13,229 nt of DNA from Firmicutes bacterium UBA5388 (lineage in GTDB: Bacteria; Bacillota; UBA4882; UBA10575): positions 1 to 13,229 of the forward strand of contig DHOO01000107.1 in the NCBI GenBank assembly GCA_002409975.1, in the 5' to 3' direction. Of this stretch, positions 1 to 6,472 are shown one piece after another. The position numbers and the translations under genes are program-made. Position 1 is the first letter of the stretch. Each line of letters starts with the position of its first letter. The notes under the pieces were generated by a model. That model was not told the DNA's origin. It ran no database searches and worked only from the letters and a program-made list of their open reading frames with translations.

Positions 1-39
1 ATAATTTCATGCGTCAGCTCTGCATTTTAATTAATTTGT

Positions 40-68
40 TTGACAATTACGCAAAGCTTTGGTATATT
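40..68 (+). promoter_or_regulatory. Sigma-A type promoter of the tRNA-Pro gene
   Basis: A perfect -35 box TTGACA (40-45) is followed by a 17-bp spacer and a -10 box TATATT (63-68), one base from consensus. The expected start lies near 75, about ten bases before the tRNA. It is the strongest promoter visible in the window, as expected for a stable RNA gene. Confidence 0.88.
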
Positions 69-85
69 TATATAAGGATCTGTTC

Positions 86-162
86 CGGGGCGTGGCTCAG
101 CTTGGTAGAGCGTTCGGTTCGGGACCGAAAGGTCGCAAGTTCAAATCTTGTCGCCCCGACCA
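86..162 (+). tRNA. trnP: tRNA-Pro, anticodon CGG
   Basis: The sequence folds into a complete cloverleaf. The 7-bp acceptor stem pairs CGGGGCG (86-92) with CGCCCCG (152-158), the discriminator base is A, and the terminal CCA is encoded. The D arm is closed by GCTC/GAGC. The anticodon stem TTCGG/CCGAA encloses the loop TTCGGGA, giving anticodon CGG with G37, which is typical of proline tRNAs. The T arm carries GCAAG/CTTGT around TTCAAAT. It decodes CCG. No copy of its 3' end recurs in the window, so there is no sign that it serves as an integration site here. Confidence 0.96.
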
Positions 163-186
163 TTAAGTAAATTAATCTCTCGGTAT

Positions 187-205
187 AAAAAACCTAGGGT
201 TTTTT
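187..205 (+). terminator. Small A/U-flanked hairpin after the tRNA
   Basis: AAAAAACC (187-194) pairs perfectly with GGTTTTTT (198-205) around a three-base loop. The 3' arm itself provides a run of six T. Only two pairs are G-C, so termination would be weak. It may instead trim or partly terminate the tRNA transcript, leaving read-through into the foldable stretch that follows. Confidence 0.4.
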
Positions 206-210
206 AGTGT

Positions 211-323
211 GTCTAGCATGTTTGCCGACCAATAGACTGAAGGAACCTGATCACCAACGGGAAGATTGCCCGCAAGCAAGGGCGTCTCTGGTGACATTGA
301 GGTTAAATCTTGACTACTGGCAA
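211..323 (+). ncRNA. Candidate structured small RNA between tRNA-Pro and a strong terminator
   Basis: This stretch has no convincing gene but folds well as plus-strand RNA. A nested hairpin is formed by AACCT/AGGTT (244-248 with 300-304), TCACCA/TGGTGA (251-256 with 289-294), AGA/TCT (263-265 with 285-287) and GCCC/GGGC (268-271 with 280-283). A 5' hairpin GTCTA/TAGAC (211-215 with 233-237) competes with a long-range pairing of CCAATAG (229-235) to CTACTGG (314-320) with one mismatch. The stretch ends directly at the 324-370 terminator. It does not match the consensus of any riboswitch I could recall. It has no obvious promoter of its own, so it may be made by read-through from the tRNA promoter. 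A GTG-initiated open frame of 47 codons crosses it but has no ribosome binding site. Confidence 0.4.
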
Positions 324-370
324 AAAAACACCTCTATTTTGAGCGTTTAACTCAAAATAGAGGTGTTTTT
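324..370. terminator. Strong bidirectional rho-independent terminator
   Basis: A perfect 20-bp stem (324-343 with 351-370) encloses the 7-base loop CGTTTAA. The plus-strand transcript ends in five T, and the minus-strand transcript ends in seven T (complement of 322-328). It lies 24 bp beyond the stop codon of the GntR gene on one side and closes the tRNA/small-RNA unit on the other, so it separates two convergent transcription units. Confidence 0.93.
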
Positions 371-394
371 GTCATTAAAATGTCCCCTTTGCCG

Positions 395-1129
395 TTATGT
401 CCGAAGCACATCAAATTTAAAATACTCAGAACTATAATGATCAAGGGAATAGTCAATAATCTTGTTATCACTGTTAAAACTCTGTTGTTCCAAAAGGAGA
501 AAGATCTTAGTATTAAATTCACTCCTAACCTGCGGCGGTAATTCCTCAGCATCAACTGCGCTGACAGTTGTGTGCGCATATTGCGGTTTTTCTCCCATAC
601 TTTCGAGGTAGACATAAAGGGACTGTTGTTTTGTTGCCCGAAAATCAAAGTTCTTACCCACTAATTTTACCGGTAAAAAATCTATTGAATAAATAACGGG
701 GTGTTGCTTGGCGTATCTGATTCGCTCCAGTTTGAAGATACCTTCTCCTGCTGTAATATTCAATTTTTTAGATAAAAATTCGCTTACAACGATCTCTTGG
801 TTAATTACTTTACTGTTACTCTCTTTTTCAAAACCAAAGGAACGTAACATTTCCGAAGAACTTCTAAGTGTATTTAACGAGTCCTTCAGAAAAACCCATC
901 CTTTTGAAACATAAGTGCCGACACCTTGTTTTAAGGTAACAACTCCATCCTTTTCCAACATTTTTAGAGCTTCTCGCAAGGTTGTTCTGCTGACTCCAAT
1001 CTTCTTACAAAACTCTTCTAATGATGGGAGCATATCGCCGGGGAGATATTCTTTGTTTTCCAGCATACGCAGGATTTCGTCTTTGGCTAAAACTGACAAT
1101 GGTTCCTTCCTTCTATTAATTAAAGCCAT
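395..1129 (-). CDS. GntR family regulator, HutC subfamily (UTRA domain)
   Basis: This 244-residue protein is a transcriptional regulator. Residues about 9-75 form the winged helix of GntR proteins: the recognition region reads KKIGVSRTTLREALKMLEKDG and is followed by the wing QGVGTYVS. The rest (about 95-240) has the size and pattern of a UTRA effector-binding domain, including an ERIRYA strand and a VIYSIDFLP motif, which places it in the HutC subfamily that usually binds sugars or related small molecules. An in-frame ATG six codons upstream has only a poorly spaced AAGGA. The chosen ATG has AAAAGGAG seven bases before it. The gene is last in the cluster but has its own promoter and terminator. 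A HutC-type operator candidate at 8024-8065 makes control of the kinase/transport genes likely; the effector is unknown. Confidence 0.9.
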   Translation of the reverse strand: MALINRRKEPLSVLAKDEILRMLENKEYLPGDMLPSLEEFCKKIGVSRTTLREALKMLEKDGVVTLKQGVGTYVSKGWVFLKDSLNTLRSSSEMLRSFGFEKESNSKVINQEIVVSEFLSKKLNITAGEGIFKLERIRYAKQHPVIYSIDFLPVKLVGKNFDFRATKQQSLYVYLESMGEKPQYAHTTVSAVDAEELPPQVRSEFNTKIFLLLEQQSFNSDNKIIDYSLDHYSSEYFKFDVLRT

Positions 1130-1176
1130 TATTTTACTCCTTTTCATAATTCCTTGATAAATTTCCCTATATTTTT

Positions 1177-1205
1177 ATTATAATACAAAAACTAACTCTT
1201 ATCAA
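1177..1205 (-). promoter_or_regulatory. Promoter of the GntR regulator gene
   Basis: On the minus strand a -35 box TTGATA (1200-1205) and a perfect -10 box TATAAT (1177-1182) are separated by exactly 17 bp. The predicted start lies near 1170, about 40 bases before the chosen start codon. The regulator can therefore be transcribed independently of the transport operon. No GTMTAKAC box overlaps this promoter. Confidence 0.8.
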
Positions 1206-1324
1206 TATTATTTACTATAATCTACTCATATTTTAACCGACATCATTTCATTGGTAGTTCCCATTTAACATCCGATCATACTCTTTAGCTGTCCCTCATC
1301 AAATTTTTTGCAATCAAATTCGCT

Positions 1325-1368
1325 TTTTGTGCCCTTAACACAAAATCAAGATAGAATCAGTTTCTATC
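1325..1368. repeat. Two adjacent perfect inverted repeats, possible operators
   Basis: TTTTGTG (1325-1331) pairs with CACAAAA (1339-1345) across 7 bases, and GATAGAA (1350-1356) pairs with TTCTATC (1362-1368) across 5 bases. Neither is followed by a T run on either strand, so they do not look like terminators. They lie about 120 bp upstream of the regulator's promoter. Two clean 7-bp dyads four bases apart suggest protein binding sites, but no known box was recognised. Confidence 0.4.
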
Positions 1369-1375
1369 AACTAAA

Positions 1376-1594
1376 TTGCCAAATAAAAGCCCGGTAACGT
1401 GAACGAATACTTAGAAAATGCCTTCGAGGCTTGTCGAGGCGCCTGGCTCTTATTTTCATCATTTCATGTGCGTGGGCGGTAGCCGGCGTGAGCGACTACC
1501 TTAAAGAAAACCACCGTTTATTCCGCATAGTTACACAATCTAACCATACAGAAACGCGGTGGCAACTTTCTGCCGATCTTGGGCAGTATTTTTT
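1376..1594 (+). ncRNA. GC-rich foldable patch ending in a terminator-like hairpin, possible RNA
   Basis: Within an AT-rich gap this patch can form, on the plus strand, GCCT/AGGC around TCG near 1420, GGTAG/CTACC (1479-1483 with 1496-1500), CCACCG/CGGTGG (1511-1516 with 1557-1562), and finally CTGCC/GGCAG (1570-1574 with 1582-1586) followed by TATTTTTT. A TTGCCA/TGGCAA pairing (1376-1381 with 1560-1565) could close the whole, in competition with the third stem. No promoter with both boxes was found, and no known RNA family was recognised. A decayed mobile repeat is an alternative: a minus-strand open frame without start runs through part of it. Confidence 0.25.
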
Positions 1595-1644
1595 CCTTAA
1601 CTAAAGATAATTCACTGGTTTATAAGTGATTCAGATTTACTTCT

Positions 1645-2607
1645 TCAGTGTTTCTTTAATTTTTCCGGCAAAGAACGAATTAAAACCGCGCCTAGGGTAA
1701 TAAACCCAATAACTACTTTCTGTAGATATGATTGCATTCCGAACAAATTGAGAGCATTCGAGATCGAGCCGATAATTAAAGCCCCAATTAAAGTATTAAT
1801 AGCATTCCCGGTACCACCGGCAAGACTGGCGCCACCAATCACCACCGCCGCAATCGCGTTACCTTCCATCCCCGGTCCTACCAACGGTGAGCCTACCGCC
1901 ATGCGAGAGGCCAGCACAATACCAGCAAATGAGGCAAAGATCGCCGAATAGATATAGGCCTTTAACACAACAAGATTGGTATTAATACCCGCTAAATACG
2001 AAGCATTGGGGTTACCGCCGTATGCGTACAAAGAGCGTCCATAAGTGGTTTTGCGCATGACAAACTGCAAAAAAATAGTTAGTACAACCATAATGATAAT
2101 TGGGATTGGAATCCCAAACGCCGCTGCGTTACCAATCCAGAGGAACTTTTCATCGCTGACAAAGATGGAACGTGAATGGGTATATAGTAAAGTAAAACCC
2201 CGGGCGATCGTCTGCATACACAAGGTAGCGATAAAAGGAGCAACCCCGCCGTATACCACCATCACACCGGAGAAAGCGCCTAAAAACGCGCCAATGAGTA
2301 AAACGAGCATAATCGCCCAGAAAACCGGCATGCCCTGGGTAATATAACCGGCTACCAGCACTCCGGCAAAACCGGCTATTGTCCCGACCGACAGGTCAAT
2401 TCCTCCGGTGACGATCACCAATAGCATACCTAAGCTCAGCAAGACATTGATCGAGGCTTGTTGTCCGAGGTTTCCAAGGTTGGTTCCGGAGATAAACTTT
2501 GGATTGGCTATCGATAAAATAATAACCGCTAAAACACCTAATATAATTCCGGAAAAATCAGCCAGGTGTATTTTTTTCTTGTTTTTTTGTGAAACAGCTT
2601 TTCCCAT
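1645..2607 (-). CDS. Sugar ABC transporter permease (RbsC/BPD_transp_2 family)
   Basis: This 320-residue integral membrane protein is the channel subunit of a CUT2-type (ribose/xylose/galactose class) sugar importer. After a lysine-rich cytoplasmic N-terminus it is hydrophobic throughout, with about eight to ten membrane segments. The family motif GGIDLSVG lies near residue 70, and the cytoplasmic ATPase-contact loop resembles YGRSLYAYGGN followed by A..LAGI. An upstream TTG could extend the frame by ten codons, but only the chosen ATG has a ribosome binding site (AAAAGGAG, about ten bases away). It follows the ATPase gene by 49 bp and ends the transport operon. Typical members of the family are of similar length. 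Substrate cannot be told from the sequence. Confidence 0.93.
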   Translation of the reverse strand: MGKAVSQKNKKKIHLADFSGIILGVLAVIILSIANPKFISGTNLGNLGQQASINVLLSLGMLLVIVTGGIDLSVGTIAGFAGVLVAGYITQGMPVFWAIMLVLLIGAFLGAFSGVMVVYGGVAPFIATLCMQTIARGFTLLYTHSRSIFVSDEKFLWIGNAAAFGIPIPIIIMVVLTIFLQFVMRKTTYGRSLYAYGGNPNASYLAGINTNLVVLKAYIYSAIFASFAGIVLASRMAVGSPLVGPGMEGNAIAAVVIGGASLAGGTGNAINTLIGALIIGSISNALNLFGMQSYLQKVVIGFITLGAVLIRSLPEKLKKH

Positions 2608-2656
2608 AGTAATGCAACTCCTTTTTTCTACTCGCAAGGTTGGAGATAATCTCTTT

Positions 2657-4195
2657 TTACGCTAATTCCTGTAACAATCTATCTTCGGTAAGCGTATCAT
2701 TATTAAAGGTCGTAGTTATCTCTCCGGCGGACATGACCATAATACGATTGCAGATCTTTAGAAGTTCGCTTAAATCAGAAGACGCGATGATTACTCCTTT
2801 GCCGAAAGCCGCGTAATTCCGTATCAGGTCATAAATTTCTTCTCTGGCGCCGACATCCACCCCTTGGGTCGGTTCATTAAAGATCAGAATGCTTGAATCG
2901 GCGCAGAGGTTTCTGGCAATCAATAAGCGTTGCCGATTACCTCCACTCAAAGAATCCGCCTGTTGTTCAATACTTGAATAGACCAGATTAACGTCCTTAA
3001 CCGCGCCATTCACCAAACTCTGCTCCTTGGGCGCGTTAATTACTAAATATTTAGAGATTTTCTTTAAGATATTTAAGGTTACATTCTCGCGTAAACTCAT
3101 CCCTAAAACGAGACCTTCTAAATTGCGGTCAGATGGGAGAAAACCGATCCCTTGATTAATAGAGTAAGCAGGTGACTTGGGAAGGATTTTCTTCCCTTCG
3201 AGGATAATTTCACCGCTTTCAATCTTTTTAAGTCCGGCCAGGGTTCGACCGACAGCTTCCTTGCCACTCCCAATCAGTCCGGCGATTCCTAAAACCTCGT
3301 TTTTAGCCAACGAAAAACTGATGTTTTTCAAAATATTATCCTTGGTCGTCAGATCCTTAACTTCTAAAAGAATATTTTTCTGATCTACATTAGCCGTAAG
3401 TTTTCGCTCTTGACCAAGGTCCTTGCCTACCATTAACTTGATTACTTGATCTTCATCAATACTGGAAGTCTCGTAAGTGCCAACTTTCTTTCCGTCTTTT
3501 AAGACAGTAATGCGATCAGTAATATCAAAGATCTCTTGTAAATGGTGGGAAACATAAATGACGGTAACGCCATTTTTCTTTAGCTGTCTGATAATTTCAA
3601 AGAGGTTTTCTATATCTTTCCGTGGCAAAGCCGCCGTCGGTTCATCCATAATAATGATTTCTCCACCTATCGCCAACGCTCTGGCGATCTCGACTAATTG
3701 TTGTTCATGGGCGCCTAGATCCCTAACCAGTCTTTTTACATCAAAATCAAAGCCCAGCTTTTTTATGACCTTTTCCGCTTCAGTATTCAGCGTTTTCCAG
3801 TCAACTATTTTGGCGTTTTTCTTTTTCTCACCACCGGGTAAGGACCAGTTAGCGATAAACATATTTTCCGCTACCGTTAGATCGGGAACCAAGGTTCTTT
3901 CTTGATAGATCATGTACATCCATTTTTGGGCGTCAGCTGGCGTTTTTATACGGATTTCTTCACCGTTAATGATGATTTTGCCGGAATCTTGGCGGTAAGC
4001 GCCCGTTAAAATTTTTAATAGCGTGCTCTTTCCCGCTCCGTTTTGCCCGACCAGTCCATGCACTTCCCCTTGGCGTACAGAAATGGAGACTCTATCAAGT
4101 GCTTGAACGCCGGGAAAACTTTTACTGATTTCCACTAATTCCAGAAATTCCTTGTTCGGCCTACGATCATTCCCCGTATTCTGCTTCTTAGGCAT
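2657..4195 (-). CDS. Sugar ABC transporter ATPase with two nucleotide-binding domains (RbsA/MglA type)
   Basis: This 512-residue cytoplasmic protein powers the importer. The first domain has Walker A GQNGAGKS (50-57), Walker B IIIMDEP (180-186) and the switch histidine in YVSHHL; its signature is the divergent LGAHEQQ (160-166), as is usual in this family. The second domain has a degenerate Walker A GLIGSGKE (306-313) and a good signature LSGGN (416-420). Its Walker B reads LIFNEPTQG, with Asn440 where Asp is normal. So each domain lacks some canonical residue. The ATG has GGAG nine bases upstream. It sits between the binding-protein and permease genes, the standard CUT2 order. Confidence 0.94.
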   Translation of the reverse strand: MPKKQNTGNDRRPNKEFLELVEISKSFPGVQALDRVSISVRQGEVHGLVGQNGAGKSTLLKILTGAYRQDSGKIIINGEEIRIKTPADAQKWMYMIYQERTLVPDLTVAENMFIANWSLPGGEKKKNAKIVDWKTLNTEAEKVIKKLGFDFDVKRLVRDLGAHEQQLVEIARALAIGGEIIIMDEPTAALPRKDIENLFEIIRQLKKNGVTVIYVSHHLQEIFDITDRITVLKDGKKVGTYETSSIDEDQVIKLMVGKDLGQERKLTANVDQKNILLEVKDLTTKDNILKNISFSLAKNEVLGIAGLIGSGKEAVGRTLAGLKKIESGEIILEGKKILPKSPAYSINQGIGFLPSDRNLEGLVLGMSLRENVTLNILKKISKYLVINAPKEQSLVNGAVKDVNLVYSSIEQQADSLSGGNRQRLLIARNLCADSSILIFNEPTQGVDVGAREEIYDLIRNYAAFGKGVIIASSDLSELLKICNRIMVMSAGEITTTFNNDTLTEDRLLQELA

Positions 4196-4234
4196 CCTTC
4201 ACCTCTCCTTACCTGTTTATCCGTTACTAAAGAA

Positions 4235-4269
4235 GTAGACAAGAGAGTAATAGTTACTCTCTCATCTAC
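4235..4269 (-). promoter_or_regulatory. Stem-loop between binding-protein and ATPase genes
   Basis: GAGAGTAA (4243-4250) pairs with TTACTCTC (4254-4261) around a three-base loop, extended after a 3x3 internal loop by GTAGA/TCTAC (4235-4239 with 4265-4269). On the minus strand it lies 26 bp after the binding-protein stop codon and is followed by a modest TTCTTT run. It could stabilise the upstream mRNA or partly terminate, giving more binding protein than ATPase and permease, as is common in importer operons. Confidence 0.6.
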
Positions 4270-4295
4270 ATGTTACTATGTTTTAATCAGTATTT

Positions 4296-5270
4296 TTAGT
4301 AGTCTTGATTCGGATTGTAGTATTGTTTAACATTGTCTTTTGTGATTAAGACCGGGGTAGTATATACTACAGACGGAACGTTTTCACCTTTAAGAACCTT
4401 TATTACGGTTTCCGCTGTTTTTACACCCAGTTCATAAGGAGAGTTCAGACCGGTGGAATGGGTTTTCCCTTTCATTATCATTTCAAACATTTCCCGATAA
4501 CCGTCAACACCGGCAATATACTTAGCGCCTTTAATTTTAGAATCGTCTATTGCTTTTAAGGCGCCAATCGCCATCGCGTCATTAGCGCAGAAGACTATAT
4601 CAAAATTGCCGCTGGTGCGGGTGATAACGTCTTTCATCAGATCGTAGGCCGGGGTGAAAGCATAATCACCATAAGCGTGGAAGATAATCTCTAAGTTGGC
4701 GTAGTTAAATTTTTCAATCTGGTATTTATTAAATCCGGCCAGGAATCCTTCAAAACGGTCACTACTACAGATGGCGCCGGGATAACCTTCGATCACAACA
4801 GCTTTAACATTTCGTTTGTTCGCTAACTTTGCTAAGTGCCATCCGTTCACGTATCCAAGATGCCGGTTATTGGCAATAACAGTAGTAATGGAATAACCTT
4901 CCGCCGCAACCGGAATATCCACGGCAATCACGGGGATATTAGCCCTTTTTGCCTTCAAGGTAACCGGAACAACAGCATTGGAGTCATACGGATTAACAGC
5001 GATTAAATCAACTTTGCGCGCAATTAAATCTTCAACATCAGCGGCTTGTTTGGCCACGTTGCCTTCGGCATCAAGAATTATCACGTTATGCCCCAATTTG
5101 GTTAACTCATCCTTAACTGCGTTGACCATCACGTCCCACCAGGGATTTCCGGCAAGCATGGATTGGGACATCCCAATTGTATATGATTTGCTTGCAGCCA
5201 TCAGGTTCATACTGGAAAAGAGACAAACTAACAACATTGCAATACCAATAATAGTAATGTTCTTTTTCAT
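4296..5270 (-). CDS. Sugar-binding protein of the ABC importer (RbsB family)
   Basis: This 324-residue exported protein captures the transported sugar or polyol. Residues 1 to about 26 form a signal peptide: two lysines, a hydrophobic core, and a likely cleavage near AAS at 25-27. There is no lipobox (the only nearby Cys, residue 16, is preceded by LLV), unlike most Gram-positive binding proteins. The mature part follows the periplasmic-binding-protein type 4 pattern: YTIGMSQSM first strand, GNPWWD, a GYPGAICSSDRFEGF segment, and FCANDAMAIGALKAI in the second lobe. The start has AAGGAG seven bases upstream. It is the first gene of the transporter set and is preceded by a possible 21-codon ORF. 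A 14-bp palindrome (4357-4370) lies within its 3' end. Ligand unknown. Confidence 0.93.
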   Translation of the reverse strand: MKKNITIIGIAMLLVCLFSSMNLMAASKSYTIGMSQSMLAGNPWWDVMVNAVKDELTKLGHNVIILDAEGNVAKQAADVEDLIARKVDLIAVNPYDSNAVVPVTLKAKRANIPVIAVDIPVAAEGYSITTVIANNRHLGYVNGWHLAKLANKRNVKAVVIEGYPGAICSSDRFEGFLAGFNKYQIEKFNYANLEIIFHAYGDYAFTPAYDLMKDVITRTSGNFDIVFCANDAMAIGALKAIDDSKIKGAKYIAGVDGYREMFEMIMKGKTHSTGLNSPYELGVKTAETVIKVLKGENVPSVVYTTPVLITKDNVKQYYNPNQDY

Positions 5271-5271
5271 T

Positions 5272-5337
5272 TCACTTCTCCTTTACTTTTTTAGATGCTT
5301 TTTCCCCAGTTATTTCCTTTCTGCTATTAATCCCCAA
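5272..5337 (-). CDS. Possible 21-aa small ORF or leader peptide before the binding-protein gene
   Basis: A 12-base sequence AAGGAGGTGATC (complement of 5338-5349) is a full complement of the usual 16S rRNA 3' end. It is followed directly by TTG, opening a frame of 21 codons that encodes a lysine-rich peptide (MGINSRKEITGEKASKKVKE with a final K). Its TGA stop ends one base before the ATG of the binding protein, a spacing typical of translational coupling. The ribosome binding site of the next gene lies inside its last codons. The TTG start, the short length and the lack of any recognised homologue keep the confidence low. The strong site could alternatively be a standby site for ribosomes. 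Confidence 0.35.
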   Translation of the reverse strand: MGINSRKEITGEKASKKVKEK

Positions 5338-5399
5338 GATCACCTCCTTAATGCTAAAATGTCGTATTATGTTAGTTGTGTTATGTAATATTTAGTTGT

Positions 5400-6308
5400 T
5401 TACTCTAAATAATCCCGCCAGTAGTCAATGCTTTCTTTAATCTCATCCAGAACCTTCTGTTCATTCTCTTCAAACCCATGGATCGCTTCTAAATATAGGA
5501 TAACTTCCTCGGCTCCGGATTCGTTTAGGGCGGCAATTACTCTTTCGGGATCAATAATCCCCAGTTTATTATATTCTTTGGTAAACGGCCAATGGTGATC
5601 CCTTAGACCGTCGGTTTGTTGGATATGAATCATCGGGGAGAAACTGCCCACTTCCGTTAACCAAGCGTAAGGATCCTGGTCTTTACCCGCTTCGGTATAT
5701 GTACACTGGTGTCCAAGATCAAGACAGTAGTAGACAGGAAGCGCCGTCTTGGCGTTGACCTCCTCATAGAATTTTTTCGCCTGATCGATCCGGCAAGGCA
5801 TCTCCCTTGCGACCGGCATTGGTTCCCAGATTAAGTAGTTCAAATTATGGAAGCGAGCAACTGCCGACAGATGCTGCAAGAATAGATACATCTCCTCAAG
5901 CAGTTGAGAACTTCCCGTGTTGTTTTGCCAATCGCGCATACTTAAAGCCCCCAGGTGTCCCCCGGTCGCCTCCGCCCCTAATAAGGAGGTAACTGTTATT
6001 GCTTCTTCAAACCATTTTACCGCATCCATTCTCATTCCGGGATCAGGATGTAACATTAAATTATAAGAATAGGCGCATATCCCCGAAAAGGTACTTTGAA
6101 TCTCAAGTCCGTATTTAATTGCCGCCTCTTTATACAAACGACACATTTTCGAACGAACCGGCTCACTGGTCCGCGGGTCTAAAAGATCAAAAGAAAACTG
6201 CACATATTTAACTCCCAATTCTTGAGCGATGATTCCCATTAACATCTCCGGCTCAGGCCACCGCTTAACAGCAAAACAGTTGTTAATACCCAGACTGATC
6301 CGCGTCAT
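5400..6308 (-). CDS. TIM-barrel sugar-phosphate epimerase/isomerase, EryC-like
   Basis: This 302-residue soluble protein belongs to the xylose-isomerase-like TIM-barrel superfamily. Probable metal ligands and catalytic residues are Glu162 (WEPMP), Asp197 and His200 (CLDLGHQ), His228 (IHIQQTDG) and Glu274 (LYLEAIHG). The N-terminal LGINNCFAVKRWPEP and the later SPMIHIQQTDG followed by PFT resemble, from memory, the D-erythrulose-1-phosphate 3-epimerase EryC of the erythritol pathway. That makes a ketose-phosphate epimerase the best guess. Its place directly between an FGGY kinase and a sugar importer supports this. The start ATG is preceded by GAGGGG ten bases away. A free-ketose epimerase is the main alternative. 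Confidence 0.7.
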   Translation of the reverse strand: MTRISLGINNCFAVKRWPEPEMLMGIIAQELGVKYVQFSFDLLDPRTSEPVRSKMCRLYKEAAIKYGLEIQSTFSGICAYSYNLMLHPDPGMRMDAVKWFEEAITVTSLLGAEATGGHLGALSMRDWQNNTGSSQLLEEMYLFLQHLSAVARFHNLNYLIWEPMPVAREMPCRIDQAKKFYEEVNAKTALPVYYCLDLGHQCTYTEAGKDQDPYAWLTEVGSFSPMIHIQQTDGLRDHHWPFTKEYNKLGIIDPERVIAALNESGAEEVILYLEAIHGFEENEQKVLDEIKESIDYWRDYLE

Positions 6309-6472
6309 CTTTAAACATCCCCTCTTCTATTTGTTATTACTGTGCGAATATTGTGTAAATTCCTACTTTGTAATCATATGATAACATACATATTAATTCT
6401 ATTTATCTATTTGAATATCCTTCTTTTTTTAAGATTTATTTTACCTTTTTTGATCATGATAGAAAGAGAAGA

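Larger units (their letters stand above)
1206..1644. other. Long intergenic region between regulator and permease genes
   Basis: No gene with a start codon and ribosome binding site is seen on either strand. From the regulator side it holds AT-rich sequence (1206-1320), two adjacent dyads (1325-1368), a GC-rich patch with plus-strand hairpins (1376-1594), and about 50 bp of plain sequence after the permease stop. No minus-strand terminator with a T run follows the permease gene. A weak TCACT/AGTGA dyad near 1613-1630 is the only hairpin close to that stop. Confidence 0.7.

Noticed and set aside
86..162. tRNA-Pro as attachment site of an integrated element
   Set aside because: No direct repeat of the tRNA 3' end and no integrase, phage or transfer gene is in the window.
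243..260. ACCTGATC segment resembling part of a TPP riboswitch
   Set aside because: The other TPP-riboswitch core elements (CTGAGA and GATAATGCCAGC-like parts) are missing, and no thiamine gene follows.
208..350. GTG-initiated 47-codon plus-strand open frame through the candidate RNA
   Set aside because: There is no ribosome binding site before the GTG, the stop falls in the terminator loop, and the base pairing is better explained by RNA structure.
4296..5270. Lipoprotein processing at Cys16 of the sugar-binding protein
   Set aside because: The residues before the Cys (LLV) do not fit a lipobox and the Cys lies inside the hydrophobic core.
6309..6472. ATCATATGAT palindrome (6373-6382) as a regulatory site and a promoter for the isomerase gene
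   Set aside because: The palindrome is short and AT-rich, and no -35/-10 pair with acceptable spacing was found in this 164-bp gap.
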